From assembly GCF_017916325.1 (NCBI RefSeq), contig NC_090151.1, forward strand, positions 506,001 to 570,000: a stretch of DNA of 64,000 bases, read 5' to 3'. Position 1 is the stretch's first letter, and each line of letters starts with the position of its first letter. Made by a program: the position numbers and the translations under genes. Shown here piece by piece: positions 46,721 through 56,179 of the stretch. The notes beneath the pieces were generated by a model, which was given only the letters and a program-made list of their open reading frames with translations, ran no database searches and was not told where the DNA came from. This stretch comes from Leishmania martiniquensis (Eukaryota > Euglenozoa > Kinetoplastea > Trypanosomatida > Trypanosomatidae).

Positions 46721-48407
46721 GACTAAGACCCGGTGTGTATTAACGACTGTGTGGAAGGGCTCGGAGGCGGGGATGAGAAGCTGAGCTGTGGGACGCTCGG
46801 CTGTCGCAGCGAAGGGGATTGTTGCCTAGTTGTCACCCGTGATTTACTGTGTGCAGACGCGCTCTAAGGTGCGTCACAGGTGGTGCTTTTCCGGTTGGCC
46901 GAGGGAGACTGTGAGGGCGCAGGGTAGAGTAATGGGTGCGCGCGGAGGTGTCTGCATGCGGGTTTGGGCTGGAGTCGACGATGAGAGGGAGACGAGCCGA
47001 GAAGCAGAGGCAATGCACAGAGAGCGGAAGAAAGAAGACAGACGCGGCGTCACCCGAGTGTTGGAAAGCGTGAGAGGAGAGGAGAGGAGAGGAGAGGGCA
47101 TAGAGGAGGGGGGGTGAGGGGGTCTTGCTAGGATGCGCTGTGCGACGATCCATCGGTAAACAACCACACGCGCACAAGTCGTCGTGCGTTACGCAATCGC
47201 TAGCCCGGTTTTCGCCACCGAGCCTCGTTGCACCCCTCCCCTGCCGACCGCCCACACATGCAAAGGGCCCGGTGAGGCAGAAAGGACCAGCACAAGTGGA
47301 GGGAGCCGTCACACCGCCCTTCAATTCACTCAAGTCTGTCTTTGCCTTTAGACTCCTTCAAAGCAGCGGCAGGGCTGCCTTCGAACCTCTTCCTGCTCCT
47401 ACGCAGACGCGCATGCGCCGGCTCGTGGTGGATCCTCCCCCCTTGCCGGTGCTGCCGCTGCAAGGGGAGACGCCTGAGAGGTGTTGCACTGGGCTTCGTT
47501 CTATTCACATATACAAATGCGTGCACGAAGGGTGAAGCCAGAGAGGGGGAGCGAACGAGCGGGGGGATCGTGCGGTGTGGTGCTCGGGGCGGGCGGGGAG
47601 TGGAGGCAGCAGGACATGAAAAGAGCACCTTTGCCCACTTCCCAACCACTTTCCTCTCTTGTTCCCGTTCCCTTCCCGCCATCACTCGCACGGCGCACGC
47701 TAATCAGGCCCTTACGGGCCACCAGGCCCACACAGAATATATTCACCCCTCCCCTTCCACACACACACACACAGACAGACACACAGACACCCCCACCACC
47801 GCCATCAAATGTATATCAAGTCGAACCGAGACGGGGGCACCGGTGTCACATATCCCAAAGCAAACGGCGGCGGGAGAATGAATGCCAAACACAGCGAGAG
47901 GGGGGAGGGGGAGGGCACATACGCATGGAGGGAGTCATACATGCGTATGCGAGACAGGTGTGGGAGAAGGCGGCGGGCGATGGAGTGAAAGGCGGTGACC
48001 CAACACCGCAAAAAGGGGGCAGTGGTGGTGGTGTGTATGTGTATGGGTATGTATGTATGTGTGTGTGTGGAGCTGGGAGGAGGAGAGGGGGAGGGGGCTC
48101 GATGAGACCTCCCCGCCCCTGTACATGAGAACGCGTAGAGATCCATGAGCCCTGACAATGAGCTACAGATGCGGTCCGCAACCACCCGAGCACACAGCAC
48201 ACTTGCCGGCTCGAGAGGTTTCGAGCGACGGAAGATCCGTACGGTGCAAAGAGGGCTCAGAAGGGAGGAGACCCCCTTGCAGGTGTACACCCACAGCGCA
48301 GACACAGAGAGTCGCCATGTCATGTCGCCGCAGTTGCTCGCATTCGCCTGTGCGCGCCTCTCCCCTTCCCCCCCACTCATCCCTCTCACTGCATCCAGAC
48401 GCATAGC
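46721..48407. other. Intergenic region, ARL6 to NAA38-like gene
   Basis: No supported gene. It contains GA repeats (GGAGA units at 47078-47098), a CA run (47759-47774), a TG/TATG-rich stretch (48030-48070) and mixed sequence. It is presumably the ARL6 3' UTR plus the next gene's acceptor. Confidence 0.6.
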
Positions 48408-48956
48408 TCACTTCTTCTTGGCAGCTTCCAGACGGCGCAGCATTACCGAAAGCAGCCAGTCCATCCCTTCCTGAATGCCCTCACCTCGCAGTGCGTTGGA
48501 GGCGAAAATGTTCATGGGATGATCACCCATGAGGCTGTTCAGTTGCAGGGTCTGTGCCAGCTCCATCGGCGTCTTGGCCTCGGCTAGGTCCATCTTGTTG
48601 GCGAAGAAAATGAACGGCACATTGGGCGTCTTGAGGTCGGCGTGGTTGAGCATCTGCTCCAGCTCGTCCTTCACCACGCACATGCGGAGCGTGTCGCTGC
48701 TGTCGATTACAAACACGACGCCGTCAATGTTGCTGTAGTAGCTTTCCCACAGTCCGCGAAACTTCTGCGCGCCGCCCATGTCGAACGCCGTGATGTTGAC
48801 CTTTCCCTTCCTGAAGCGGTCCACGCTGTACCCAACGGTGGCCGCGATGTTCTCGGAGCGCTCCTCCTCCGGCTTCAAGAAGTTGATGACGGTGGTTTTG
48901 CCGCTATTGTCAAGCCCGCAAATTATGATGTTCAGCTTCGTCTTGGCCTGCCCCAT
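48408..48956 (-). CDS. ARL6: ARF-like GTPase ARL6 (BBS3) (182 aa)
   Basis: Small GTPase that recruits the BBSome coat to membranes at the base of the flagellum. The P-loop is GLDNSGKT (14-21), the switch I threonine T40, switch II FDMGGAQKFRGLW (58-70), and the guanine-specificity motif NKMD (120-123). The C-terminal block NALRGEGIQEGMDWL is the ARL6 hallmark. Gly2 could be modified or simply follow the ARF pattern. In switch II the position of the catalytic glutamine of ARF-family proteins (and of human ARL6, DMSGQGRY) is alanine (A63), with a glutamine one residue later (Q64). The start is ATG 48956; the open frame continues 34 codons upstream but without ARL character. An AG at 48982-48981 after a long C/T tract gives a 24-nt 5' UTR. 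Confidence 0.93.
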   Translation of the reverse strand: MGQAKTKLNIIICGLDNSGKTTVINFLKPEEERSENIAATVGYSVDRFRKGKVNITAFDMGGAQKFRGLWESYYSNIDGVVFVIDSSDTLRMCVVKDELEQMLNHADLKTPNVPFIFFANKMDLAEAKTPMELAQTLQLNSLMGDHPMNIFASNALRGEGIQEGMDWLLSVMLRRLEAAKKK

Positions 48957-49560
48957 CTTTGCGCGGGACTGATGGCGAAACTCGGGGGCCAAGGGGATGT
49001 GCGTGTATAGAGAGGGAGGGCGGAGGGGAGGAGGGGGAAGTGCTCCCCTAAAAAACACTATCGCGACAAAAAATGCGTCGGTCTGTGCTCAAGGCATCGA
49101 TTGATGCGTAGTGGAAGTGATGTGCCCGCTTGCACAACGAGAATGACGAGTATCTGACGCCAGGGATGCCTATGAGGAAGATGTTGCGGGAGGGACTGGT
49201 GGAGCGTAGAGTAAGGGGGGTGGGGAAGGGGAGGGGAGACCACCGCCGAGATCCATCGCAACGTGGCGAGGGAGCCGGCCCAGTGCGCGCATTCAGTTCG
49301 CATGCACGTGCACTCTCACGCGACCTCGAGGAAGAGCGGGGTGCGGCAGGGGAGGGGGGAGGGGGAAGAACGAGGGGGTTGCGCAGGCTATGCATACACA
49401 GCACGGCGCACAGCAGTGCATGCGCTAAAAAAGGGGGCCTGCGCTTGCAGACCTGCGAAACAAAGCCGACGTCACTCGCGGTTGACGGAGACGAGGGCGG
49501 ATTCAGTTTCCTCGATGCGTATCTGTTCTCTCTGCCTAACCCAGAGAGCACGCGTGCAGT
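48957..49560. other. ARL6 upstream region
   Basis: No supported gene. GA-rich plus-strand DNA at 49013-49050 is the ARL6 pyrimidine tract. A second G/GA-rich block lies at 49205-49235 and 49345-49375. Confidence 0.6.
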
Positions 49561-49564
49561 GCGT

Positions 49565-50160
49565 CTCTCGACTCAGGCCTGTCATAGAGGCCCACCAACC
49601 CGCTTACCGGCCACCCCCAGCCGTGCGCAGCAGATGGTGGAGACACACGCGTTATAGCAATGCGCCGACTCAGCTACCTGAGCACCGACCCCCGCCTTGC
49701 CGACCGCCGCATCGCCCAGGACTTGGCCGCCGACATGGGCCGCCATGCGCCGTGCGGTCTTTGCTATGCGGTGAGCACTCGGCCCGGTGTACCCACCAGG
49801 TGGGGTGGCTAGGCGCTTGGCAGGGGACGAAAGGGGGGGTGCGCGTTCGGCTCCACGAAACCCTTCAGAAGGTCCATTGCAGCGCGGCTTGGATGACGTC
49901 CCTATCTGCGCGGGATACGTAACATGCAAGGCCATCAGGAGAGTGGGCGCGAGGCAGTCCAGGTGGCGACCCGAGCCCAAACCTAGTGAGCGCTTCGAGG
50001 GACACTGGGCTGGGGGCCTCGGTGGGCGCGAGGAAGGCAACGGGGGTGGGCAGCATTACTGCTGCCACACGCGAGTGCTGTGGCGGTGAGGCTGCCGGAC
50101 GCTTCACACACCGCGCTTGACGCTGCGCGTGTACGCCTCGGTGGGAATTACCACGCGGCT
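49565..50160 (-). mobile_element. Putative SIDER2 degenerate retroposon in the OTU gene's 3' flank
   Basis: About 600 bp of complex, non-repetitive DNA that stands out from the low-complexity intergenic DNA around it. On the minus strand it contains blocks such as GGGCTCGGGTCGCCACCTGG and CTGATGGCCTTGCATG, which I recall from Leishmania SIDER2 elements. The size (about 0.55 kb), the location in a 3' UTR (it begins about 70 nt after the OTU stop) and the lack of any gene agree. Identification is from memory and the ends are approximate. SIDER2 copies are known to destabilise mRNAs that carry them. Confidence 0.55.
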
Positions 50161-50231
50161 GTGCCCTCAGCGCTGTAAAAGTTGCCGTCGTAGCCTCAGC
50201 CGCGGGGCGCCGAGTCGGCCGCTCGCTCCCG

Positions 50232-53111
50232 CTACTGCTTGACGCTCAGTGAATTGTAGTGCACCGGGTAGATGTAGGACAGGAAGATGTCGATTGCCTC
50301 TGTTCGCGGTTCGAAGGAGAAGCAGCATACGCTCTGATTGAGGCCGTCGCCATCGACGCCGAGGCCGTGAGAGGGCGTCCCAGAGCGCGGAACGAGACTA
50401 CCAAGAAACGGAGCGTTGGGGCTATGCCCGCCACTGCCAGCAGGAGGCTGGGCCAAGGGGCGACTTGGCGCAACGTCGGCGGTAACAGGGCCACCGCCGC
50501 CGGTGAAAGAAGTTGCACTCTGTGCGTAAGAAAAGCTCCGCTGCAAGGACTGATTCGACCGGCCACCGTTTATGCTCGACGCGAGCAGCATAACTTCGCG
50601 AGCCTCGTCCCCTTGCCGCTGCGTCGGTGGGGGCGCCTGCCCAGGGTCCAAGGTATCGGCGCGCCGTGTGTCACCCAAGAGGGGCGTCTCTGCTATCACG
50701 CCACCTGTCATGGTCATCGCGCCGCCCTGCGACTGAGGCTGAAGCAAAAACGGACTCGTCACCTCAGGGGCTGCAGCCCCCGTCGTCGACGACCGCACTG
50801 CATCCCCAAAACGTGCACGGGGAAAACAGACGGCGACTTCGTCCGGCGCGCCTGCGTTGGCCGCTTCCATATGTTGGGTAAATATGTGAACGGACTGTGT
50901 GGCCGCATCATGGGACTGCACCTCGGCGCCACAAGCGCGAAATTTTTCCACCTGATTCGCTGCAGTATCCATGGAGGCGTCCTCGCCGCGGCGAGCGAGG
51001 CGCATCACCGGCACTGCCGCCGCCTGCTGGAGCGGCATTGTGGCCGCTTGGTGGCTGAGGCCGCCACCAACGTCGCTGTCTGATGTGGCGCCAGCGCGGA
51101 GACTGATGCTGCCCATTCTCGAGAGCGGCCGACTGCAGCGGATTTCGGCCTGTAGCAGCCTACGGTGCAAGGCAAGCTGAATGGCGTTTGCGTCCATCTC
51201 GACCTCGTCATCACTGCCGCTGCCTTGCTGAACGTGCTTAAGCGTGTCACACTCGCCCATCGACCGCAGGAGAGGCAACTGCCCTCTGAAAGAGTTCCCG
51301 TAGGCGCTTCCCTGTGGAGACAGAAGTGCTCCCCCAACCGCCTCGCTGCCGCCTTCGCCTCGCACGGCTCTACCGCTCATGCCCCTACGGGGGCATCCGT
51401 ACTCGCTGGACATCGTCGAGGCGGCTGCGAAGCTCTTGTTATTGCCGTGAAGGCCCGAGCTTAATGACACCTGCCGCGAGTCACCGAAAGCGACGCTGTT
51501 GGGGTCGATGTAGTGCTGCTGCTGCTGTTGCAGCCCGTGCGCTCGGAGCAGGCGACGCTCAGCCCGGCGGCGCTCCCGCAACTTCCACACGTCTACGAGA
51601 AACGACGGGGCCGAGACGGCGCGGTCGGAGGAAGGACGATACGTTATGTAGCAGTTGCGCTCCTCGGAGGATAAGACGTGAATGTTTACGTAGAGGCAGT
51701 CGCTGGCTGCTCGTAGAGACAGCTCGTCTCCCCACGTACCTGACTTGGCTAAGTTATCATAGTACGCGTCCGCGTGCGCATGCGACTCGAAGTAGTGGTC
51801 GAAACATTGCGCTCGTGCTGACCGCATGTAGGACACTATCTGACTGCGGATGATGTCGTGGTAGTCCTCGTTGCCGAACAGTTGGTGGGAAATGGCCCGG
51901 AACTGACAGTTGCCATCGTTTTGGACGTGGTGAACGACCAGGTGCAGCTCGTTCAGGCGCTGGTACAGCCGCTGCACCCCGACTCGAATAATCTGCTCCC
52001 GCTCCAGCCGCCGGTCAACCGCCGTCGGTGGCGCCTTTCTGCCGTCCGCCTTCGTCGACCTCTTGGCAGCGAAGGACCTGGGGGAGGTGAGGAAGAAGGA
52101 CGGACTTTTCGTCGCCGCCAACGACGGCTGATATGCTTCGACGGTGCTGACCGTGCGATCGCTTGACAGCGAAGCGTTCTTTGCTGCCGTTGATGCGGAC
52201 GCCTGTATTGGTTTACTAGCGGAGTCCGTAGCAGTCTTCTCTGTTGCTGCACCCGCACCACCGTAAAGCCGCTGCAGATCCTCAGCCACTCGCTTGCGCG
52301 ACGACAGCTCGGCGACATGCGGGACGATGGGCACGACGGGTGTAGCGGAGATGCGTACGGAAGGATGCTCCGCATCCTCACTCCCCGAGAACGTAGTCGT
52401 CCGGCCGTGCATCGACGACATTTTACTTGGCATCACAAGGCGGAAGCTCGGGTCCGGGTGCATAGAAAAGCGAGGGGAGGTGGCGCCGCTGAGCGCCTTG
52501 AAGCTGCTCTCGTACGTGTTTTCGCGACTACTGCAGCCACTGGCGGGTAAGAGGGAGCCGCTGTTCCGCCGCGCGGATGCTGCGCCTGCCCTTTCAGTCG
52601 AGAACGGGACTGCCGCTTCGGCCGCTGCCCCGGCGTCGATGTGCTGAAACAGAGAGCAGTAACCGAAGGGCGACAAGACGGTCTGGGTATGGACGAGGGG
52701 GTCCTCGCTAGTTCCGAGAAAGGCACCGTCGCTGGCGCTTCCGTTGATTGTGATGCGGCTGGCGTTCTCGACGCCGAGATCACTACCCGCCGCGTCCACT
52801 TCGTCGAGCACCGCCAATATGGTGATCGTCGGGCGTGATGGTGGCGGTGCTGACGGGCTCATAGTCGGCGTGCTCGCCGTGCTAGGGAGAGGGCCCGTGG
52901 TGGGTCGGACGGGGGTCCTTGCGGCCGGGAGGGTGCTGCCCGTCCGCCCTGCCTTAGTGCTGCTCGTTGGGTGTGGTGTATGCCCGTTATGCATGCGGCG
53001 TGGCTGTCTGCGCCCGCGACCGCCGTCCTTTGAATTAGATCCGCCCCCGCCCAGCATGTGGAGAGGGCAAATCGTCACCGGCGCAGTCACGCCCACGAGT
53101 GAGTTGAACAT
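50232..53111 (-). CDS. OTU-family cysteine protease with a split catalytic domain (959 aa)
   Basis: Predicted deubiquitinase. After a disordered Ser/Ala/Pro-rich N-terminal half, the OTU core starts near residue 375. The catalytic box is DGNCQFRAIS with D399 and nucleophile C402. It is followed by WGDELSLRAASD and the strand NIHVLSSEERNCYITYRP (to about 492). The final OTU strand with the catalytic histidine does not follow here. Instead about 430 residues of low-complexity sequence intervene (about 515-940), and the matching block IFLSYIYPVHYNSL (H951) ends the protein. All catalytic residues are therefore present, but C402 and H951 are 549 apart rather than about 110. The ATG is 53111 (an in-frame TTG lies 5 codons earlier). 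The acceptor is probably near 53270, where a C/T-rich tract ends. Confidence 0.88.
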   Translation of the reverse strand: MFNSLVGVTAPVTICPLHMLGGGGSNSKDGGRGRRQPRRMHNGHTPHPTSSTKAGRTGSTLPAARTPVRPTTGPLPSTASTPTMSPSAPPPSRPTITILAVLDEVDAAGSDLGVENASRITINGSASDGAFLGTSEDPLVHTQTVLSPFGYCSLFQHIDAGAAAEAAVPFSTERAGAASARRNSGSLLPASGCSSRENTYESSFKALSGATSPRFSMHPDPSFRLVMPSKMSSMHGRTTTFSGSEDAEHPSVRISATPVVPIVPHVAELSSRKRVAEDLQRLYGGAGAATEKTATDSASKPIQASASTAAKNASLSSDRTVSTVEAYQPSLAATKSPSFFLTSPRSFAAKRSTKADGRKAPPTAVDRRLEREQIIRVGVQRLYQRLNELHLVVHHVQNDGNCQFRAISHQLFGNEDYHDIIRSQIVSYMRSARAQCFDHYFESHAHADAYYDNLAKSGTWGDELSLRAASDCLYVNIHVLSSEERNCYITYRPSSDRAVSAPSFLVDVWKLRERRRAERRLLRAHGLQQQQQHYIDPNSVAFGDSRQVSLSSGLHGNNKSFAAASTMSSEYGCPRRGMSGRAVRGEGGSEAVGGALLSPQGSAYGNSFRGQLPLLRSMGECDTLKHVQQGSGSDDEVEMDANAIQLALHRRLLQAEIRCSRPLSRMGSISLRAGATSDSDVGGGLSHQAATMPLQQAAAVPVMRLARRGEDASMDTAANQVEKFRACGAEVQSHDAATQSVHIFTQHMEAANAGAPDEVAVCFPRARFGDAVRSSTTGAAAPEVTSPFLLQPQSQGGAMTMTGGVIAETPLLGDTRRADTLDPGQAPPPTQRQGDEAREVMLLASSINGGRSNQSLQRSFSYAQSATSFTGGGGPVTADVAPSRPLAQPPAGSGGHSPNAPFLGSLVPRSGTPSHGLGVDGDGLNQSVCCFSFEPRTEAIDIFLSYIYPVHYNSLSVKQ

Positions 53112-54780
53112 GACGCCGCTTGACAATATGTGCGTATGCCACTCGATCTCTGCAACTACTGCGGGTGTGGCACCGACGTTTTAAGCGTGCAGTCCCCCTC
53201 TTGGCCTCTGGGGAGCACGTCTCAGCAACTTGGCGAGTTATACGTGCACAGCGCGTAGACACACACACACACACTGACGGACACACAGCGATGAAGCAAA
53301 AATGGCAACGCCAACCAGCGGTGCAGTCGACAAGAGAGGGACGGGGAGAGGGTAGAGGGGGCGGGCGGGACGGCTGAAGGGGAAGAGTGCAGCTGAGGTG
53401 AAACCTGCTGCGCGCTGACGAGACAGGCAAGGGACTCGTGGCGAGAGGCAGCGACGGAGAGACGGGGTAGCAGGCAATGGGGCGTGAGGGGAGGGGAGGG
53501 GGGAGGCCCTGTGCGTACGAAAGGGAAGGAGAAAGAAGAGAGAAAGCAACAGCAATAGCGGCGGGGAGCTGAAGCGAAGGTGAGCTGAGAAAGGAGAAGT
53601 GATATGATGAGCGGAGGAGCGCCGCACACACACAGAGGGGGGGAAGCAACGGGAGGAGAGCAGTCGTCGATCCGAAAATAAGAGAGAGGGAGAAAGCAAA
53701 CAGAAGAAAAAATCAGAGGAGCCAAGCGAGATGGACGGAGAGGAGAGTCGGCGATGAGGTCAGCCGTCCTCTGCGAAGCGAAGCAGCGAATATAATCCAA
53801 TACGTACCCCGGCGCTGGCCCGCGCGCATGAGAATGGCATGCCTGGTGAGGTGTTGCTGTGTGTCCCTACCGTTTGCGTCTGTTGATGCGGTCACCCTCT
53901 GCTTGTCTTTGCTGAAGATAACCAACGAAGAACGCACACGCAAGAAAAAAACAACAGCAGCAAAAAGCTTCACTCACACTCGACGACAGAGAGAGAGGGG
54001 GCGGAAAGGGTGTCGAGCTGTGCACGCGTGGCTGAGAGTGGGCAGAGGGTGAGGAGGAGGCTGGTGCGCACCGTGTGTGTGTTTATGCGCGTCTGTCGCT
54101 GCGGGCGCGGCTTTACAGCGGTGAAGGACCCCTCTCTTTGCCTCCCTCTCCGCTGTGCTTCTTTGTGTTCGCTCGTCTTTTCTACCGTGACGATGCCAAG
54201 CGCTTCGCGTCTGTTTTCGCCTTCTCCTTCACCCTCCCCTTTGAGGTCGCTGAGCAGCAGCAGCAGCAGGCAACGAAATAGGGCGAAGGGAAAGGGTGGA
54301 AAGGGAGGCACGCAAAAAGAGAGGGGATGGGAGCTAGAGGGTGTGCCTCCTTGCGCGTGTGTGTGTGTGTGTGTTTTAGAGAAGAAGAGTGCCGTGTGAG
54401 TGAGAAGAGGTATTGCAGCAAGAGGAAGTAAGGGGAGGGAGACTAGCATGCACGTAGTTCGCGATTTTGTGCGCGCGGGGAGCAGCCGTCATGTGCATCT
54501 ACGCAGCAACGAGGTACAGCGAGTTGCAGTACGTGGTGCCCCTCCTCCCCTCGACAACAACAACAGCAACAACCGAAACCTTCATGCGCATAAACGGCCG
54601 GTCCTCGGGCCAAGCGACGCACCTCACAGCCACCATACTATCGTTGATGGCGCTGCTGCTCGTCTGTCTGTTCCCTTCTCGTGCCCGCGTGAAGTGTGGC
54701 GTATGTGCGTGTGTGCGCTGCGTTTCTCGCTTCGTTGAGTGTTAAGGTTGCGTGTACTTGATGGGTGAGGAGCGGAGGGC
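53112..54780. other. Intergenic region upstream of the OTU gene
   Basis: No supported gene. Plus-strand GA-rich DNA at 53325-53560 and 53690-53760 probably includes the OTU gene's pyrimidine tract. A GCA run (54257-54271) and a GT run (54355-54374) follow. Confidence 0.6.
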
Positions 54781-54954
54781 CTACGAATAGGCTTCGCCGG
54801 TCTGCAGTGCGGCACAGGTAGCTGCTGCATCCCGCTTGTGCAACAGCCGGAGCCGCATGGCAAACAGCCCCTGGCGAACGTGCAGAAGCACAGCTCCGCT
54901 TTGCCCCATCCAACTTTTCCACTTAATCGGCAGTCCTCTCGGGTGTACCCTCAT
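54781..54954 (-). CDS. Possible small protein (57 aa)
   Basis: ATG at 54954 to TAG at 54781. The product is basic and partly hydrophobic (starts MRVHPRGLPIKWKSWMGQSG, then AVLLHVRQGLFAMRLRLLHK) and could be a small mitochondrial protein. About 64 percent of third positions are G or C, near the genome's habit. The surrounding 450 bp is not low-complexity, unlike other intergenic DNA here. A pyrimidine-rich coding-strand tract ends in AG at 55144-55143 (5' UTR about 188 nt). I do not recognise the protein, and a chance frame within the EMG1 3' UTR is a real alternative. Confidence 0.28.
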   Translation of the reverse strand: MRVHPRGLPIKWKSWMGQSGAVLLHVRQGLFAMRLRLLHKRDAAATCAALQTGEAYS

Positions 54955-55315
54955 CAATGCCGGCAGGGCGCGCGCCTCCGCACCGAGCACCTCCTCCCTC
55001 TCCGCAGAGACGTGTGGTGGTGCAGAGCAAGCACTACAGCGCCAGCGGCAGTGCAGCTTACATAGTGCAGCAGGCAACTTCCAAAGGCACCTGCCCTTTC
55101 CTCTGCGTGGAAAGCAGTCGGGCAGCGTGGGAAAGAGGGATGCTCAGCGAAAGCACAGCAGCAACAGAAGTAACTGCAAAGGAATCGCGACACAGCAAAG
55201 GCTCTCGCATGGGCGAGCGCCAGTGCTCTTGCCCCTGTCCAACAAAGGGGGGGTGGTGGTGGTGGTGGTGGGGAGGGGGGACGCATGAGAGAGGGAAGGA
55301 AGGGGGTGACATCTT
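54955..55315. other. EMG1 3' flank with strong polypyrimidine tract
   Basis: Only about 10-80 nt after the EMG1 stop, a (GGT)n/G-rich run (plus strand 55247-55305) forms a long coding-strand pyrimidine tract with an AG at 55236-55235. A second weaker tract ends at 55144-55143. These look like splice acceptors for something downstream. Confidence 0.5.
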
Positions 55316-56179
55316 TCAGCATGCCTCGTTGTCCTTGCGCAGCCACTCCTCTTCGAATCCATGCAGCAGCGCACTAATGACGGCTGCCGCCGACATACCA
55401 CGATCCCCTAGGCGAATGCTCGACACCTCCCCTCGCCGGGCATAGTCGACAGAGACGTCGCCGCGTGACATGCCGCCAATGATGAAGGCAAACGGCTGGA
55501 AGCGCCGTCGCTCAGCGGCTTTGCGCTGCACCTCCGCGAACTCATCGGTGCCAGCTTCCGCCCCTGTCTCCTCTAGCGTCCCACTTGTGCTCGAGGTGAG
55601 GCGGCGACGGGCGAGGCTGATTTTGTGGTCTGCGCGTAGCTCGTCGAGGATGTCGGCTGCGTAACCGCAAGAGGCGCAGAACGCAAAGGGTTCGATGAGT
55701 TCACCGTCCTTCTCTACACGGTAAAGCCGCGTGCCGGCTGGGATGTGGTCCGTGATGGGGTTGCCGACTACTCGCAACAGGGACAGGTAGCCAGTGCTCG
55801 CGCGCACCTTCAGCTTGAAGAGTAGCGACACCATCATCTTCTCAAAAAGGCGCACGTTGCGTGGCACGCGCAGGCGAGGATCTACCGCGATGCACACCTG
55901 CTTCTTTGTGCGAAGGAACACCTCGAGCATGCCTGCCCGGTTGAGTGCGGAGTCCTGCAGGTGCAGAAGGCACTGGTGCACCACATCCGGACGCCAATCT
56001 GCCGGGTCCTGATTGTGCCGTGCATGGTAAGCGCGGTGGCGATCACTCAGCAGTTCAAAGCCGCGATCCGTCTGAATAGTTTGCAGCGGGCAGTGCTCGA
56101 GGATGATGATGACACGCTTCCACCGCTCTTTCTCCTCTGCGCTACGAGGCAGTCGCGCAGATTTCTGGGCGTATTCCAT
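55316..56179 (-). CDS. EMG1: 18S rRNA pseudouridine N1-methyltransferase EMG1/NEP1 (287 aa)
   Basis: SPOUT-fold enzyme that methylates a pseudouridine in 18S rRNA and is needed for small-subunit assembly in the nucleolus. Family features in order: VIIILEHCPLQTI (23-35); LLHLQDSALNRAGMLEVFLRT (71-91), the LLDSxLNKAGxLxVYIxT block; RVPRNVRLFEKMMVSLLFKL (104-123); VVGNPITDHIPAGT (137-150), matching the family's NPVSDHFP; and the SAM-binding loop FIIGGMSRGDVSVDY (232-246). A Thr/Glu/Ala-rich insert at about 193-226 separates the last two blocks. The frame is open upstream only to a GTG, so ATG 56179 is chosen. An AG at 56188-56187 after a C/T tract would leave a 7-nt 5' UTR. Confidence 0.93.
   Translation of the reverse strand: MEYAQKSARLPRSAEEKERWKRVIIILEHCPLQTIQTDRGFELLSDRHRAYHARHNQDPADWRPDVVHQCLLHLQDSALNRAGMLEVFLRTKKQVCIAVDPRLRVPRNVRLFEKMMVSLLFKLKVRASTGYLSLLRVVGNPITDHIPAGTRLYRVEKDGELIEPFAFCASCGYAADILDELRADHKISLARRRLTSSTSGTLEETGAEAGTDEFAEVQRKAAERRRFQPFAFIIGGMSRGDVSVDYARRGEVSSIRLGDRGMSAAAVISALLHGFEEEWLRKDNEAC

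Noticed and set aside
49263..49922. A 219-codon plus-strand frame and a 152-codon minus-strand frame (49582-50040)
   Set aside because: They fall in the putative SIDER2 block and show no conserved protein features; similar spurious frames are expected from these repeats.
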